Shown piece after piece: positions 31,329 through 31,380 of a DNA stretch of 31,380 bases; position 1 is the first letter of the stretch, and the number at the start of each line of letters is the position of its first letter. The notes beneath the pieces were generated by a model. It was not told the origin of the DNA. It searched no databases and saw only the letters and a program-made list of their open reading frames with translations. The stretch covers positions 1-31,380 of the forward strand of contig UQUO01000023.1 in the NCBI GenBank assembly GCA_900544295.1, read 5' to 3'. The position numbers and the translations under genes are program-made. The stretch comes from an uncultured Eubacteriales bacterium (GTDB taxonomy: Bacteria > Bacillota > Clostridia > Oscillospirales > Oscillospiraceae).

Positions 31329-31380
31329 CCACCCCATTTCTTTGGTCTTGCCCAAAGAAACGGGGTGGAGCCCCAAAGAA
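31329..31380. repeat. Terminal hairpin repeat, right copy
   Basis: Exact reverse complement of 43-94. Arms 31329-31345 and 31352-31368 with one mismatch, 6-base loop TCTTGC. It ends the window, so its full length is unknown. Confidence 0.75.

Noticed and set aside
1..31380. CRISPR array, rRNA genes or a prophage
   Set aside because: No regularly spaced repeats, rRNA cores or phage structural genes are seen on either strand.

Overview
The window looks like a contig from a GC-rich anaerobic Firmicute, most likely a gut Clostridia/Oscillospiraceae-type bacterium. The grounds are strong AGGAGG ribosome sites, sigma-A promoters with 17-base spacers, TPP riboswitches with intrinsic terminators, a tryptophanase fragment, phosphoketolase, and Clostridia-style Hanks kinases. 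This placement is an inference from style, not a marker-gene result. Both ends of the window carry the same 52-base hairpin repeat in inverted orientation, which suggests a dispersed repeat where assembly stopped.

Layout. (1) 0.2-2.5 kb: a tight minus-strand operon of methyltransferase, RNA ligase and polynucleotide kinase, read as an RNA end-repair cassette. Its kinase has lost most of the N-terminal HD domain known from HD-Pnk enzymes. (2) 2.6-4.6 kb: a lipoprotein and a degenerate protein kinase. (3) 4.7-13.6 kb: a scarred accessory region with two divergent tRNA-Leu genes, an integrase remnant beside tRNA-Leu(UAA), and a displaced tRNA-Leu 3' half 7 kb away that marks the far att site. 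Between them lie a parB gene, a small AT-rich patch, a tRNA-Gly broken in its anticodon loop, and cut-off pieces of tnaA, ribF and icd around an intact Crp/Fnr regulator and an Old Yellow Enzyme reductase. A nitronate monooxygenase-like gene follows. (4) 13.6-16.1 kb: the end of a sugar ABC ATPase, its permease and an M20 peptidase.

(5) 16.2-20.4 kb: a two-gene operon with its own consensus promoter. It encodes an all-helical, probably DNA-binding protein and a 969-residue membrane protein that fuses an intact Ser/Thr kinase to a NACHT-type NTPase, a transmembrane helix and a helical outer domain. It is the best candidate here for an undescribed signalling or defence system, and the degenerate kinase at 3.7 kb is its paralogue. 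A gene of unknown function lies upstream. (6) 21.3-24 kb: a YhhN/lysoplasmalogenase-like membrane protein, then a TetR regulator and an MFS exporter that share a duplicated operator.

(7) 24-28.7 kb: a complete thiamine-salvage locus. thiE-thiD-cytX (pyrimidine side) and thiW-thiM (thiazole side) diverge from back-to-back promoters, each with its own TPP riboswitch and terminator. The thiW side has a second, degenerate TPP-like element. (8) 28.9-31.25 kb: phosphoketolase, itself a TPP-dependent enzyme.

Three places (about 5557, 10019 and 13590) join two genes that both lack their 5' ends, head to head. These may be real deletion scars or assembly chimeras and should be checked before the middle region is interpreted.
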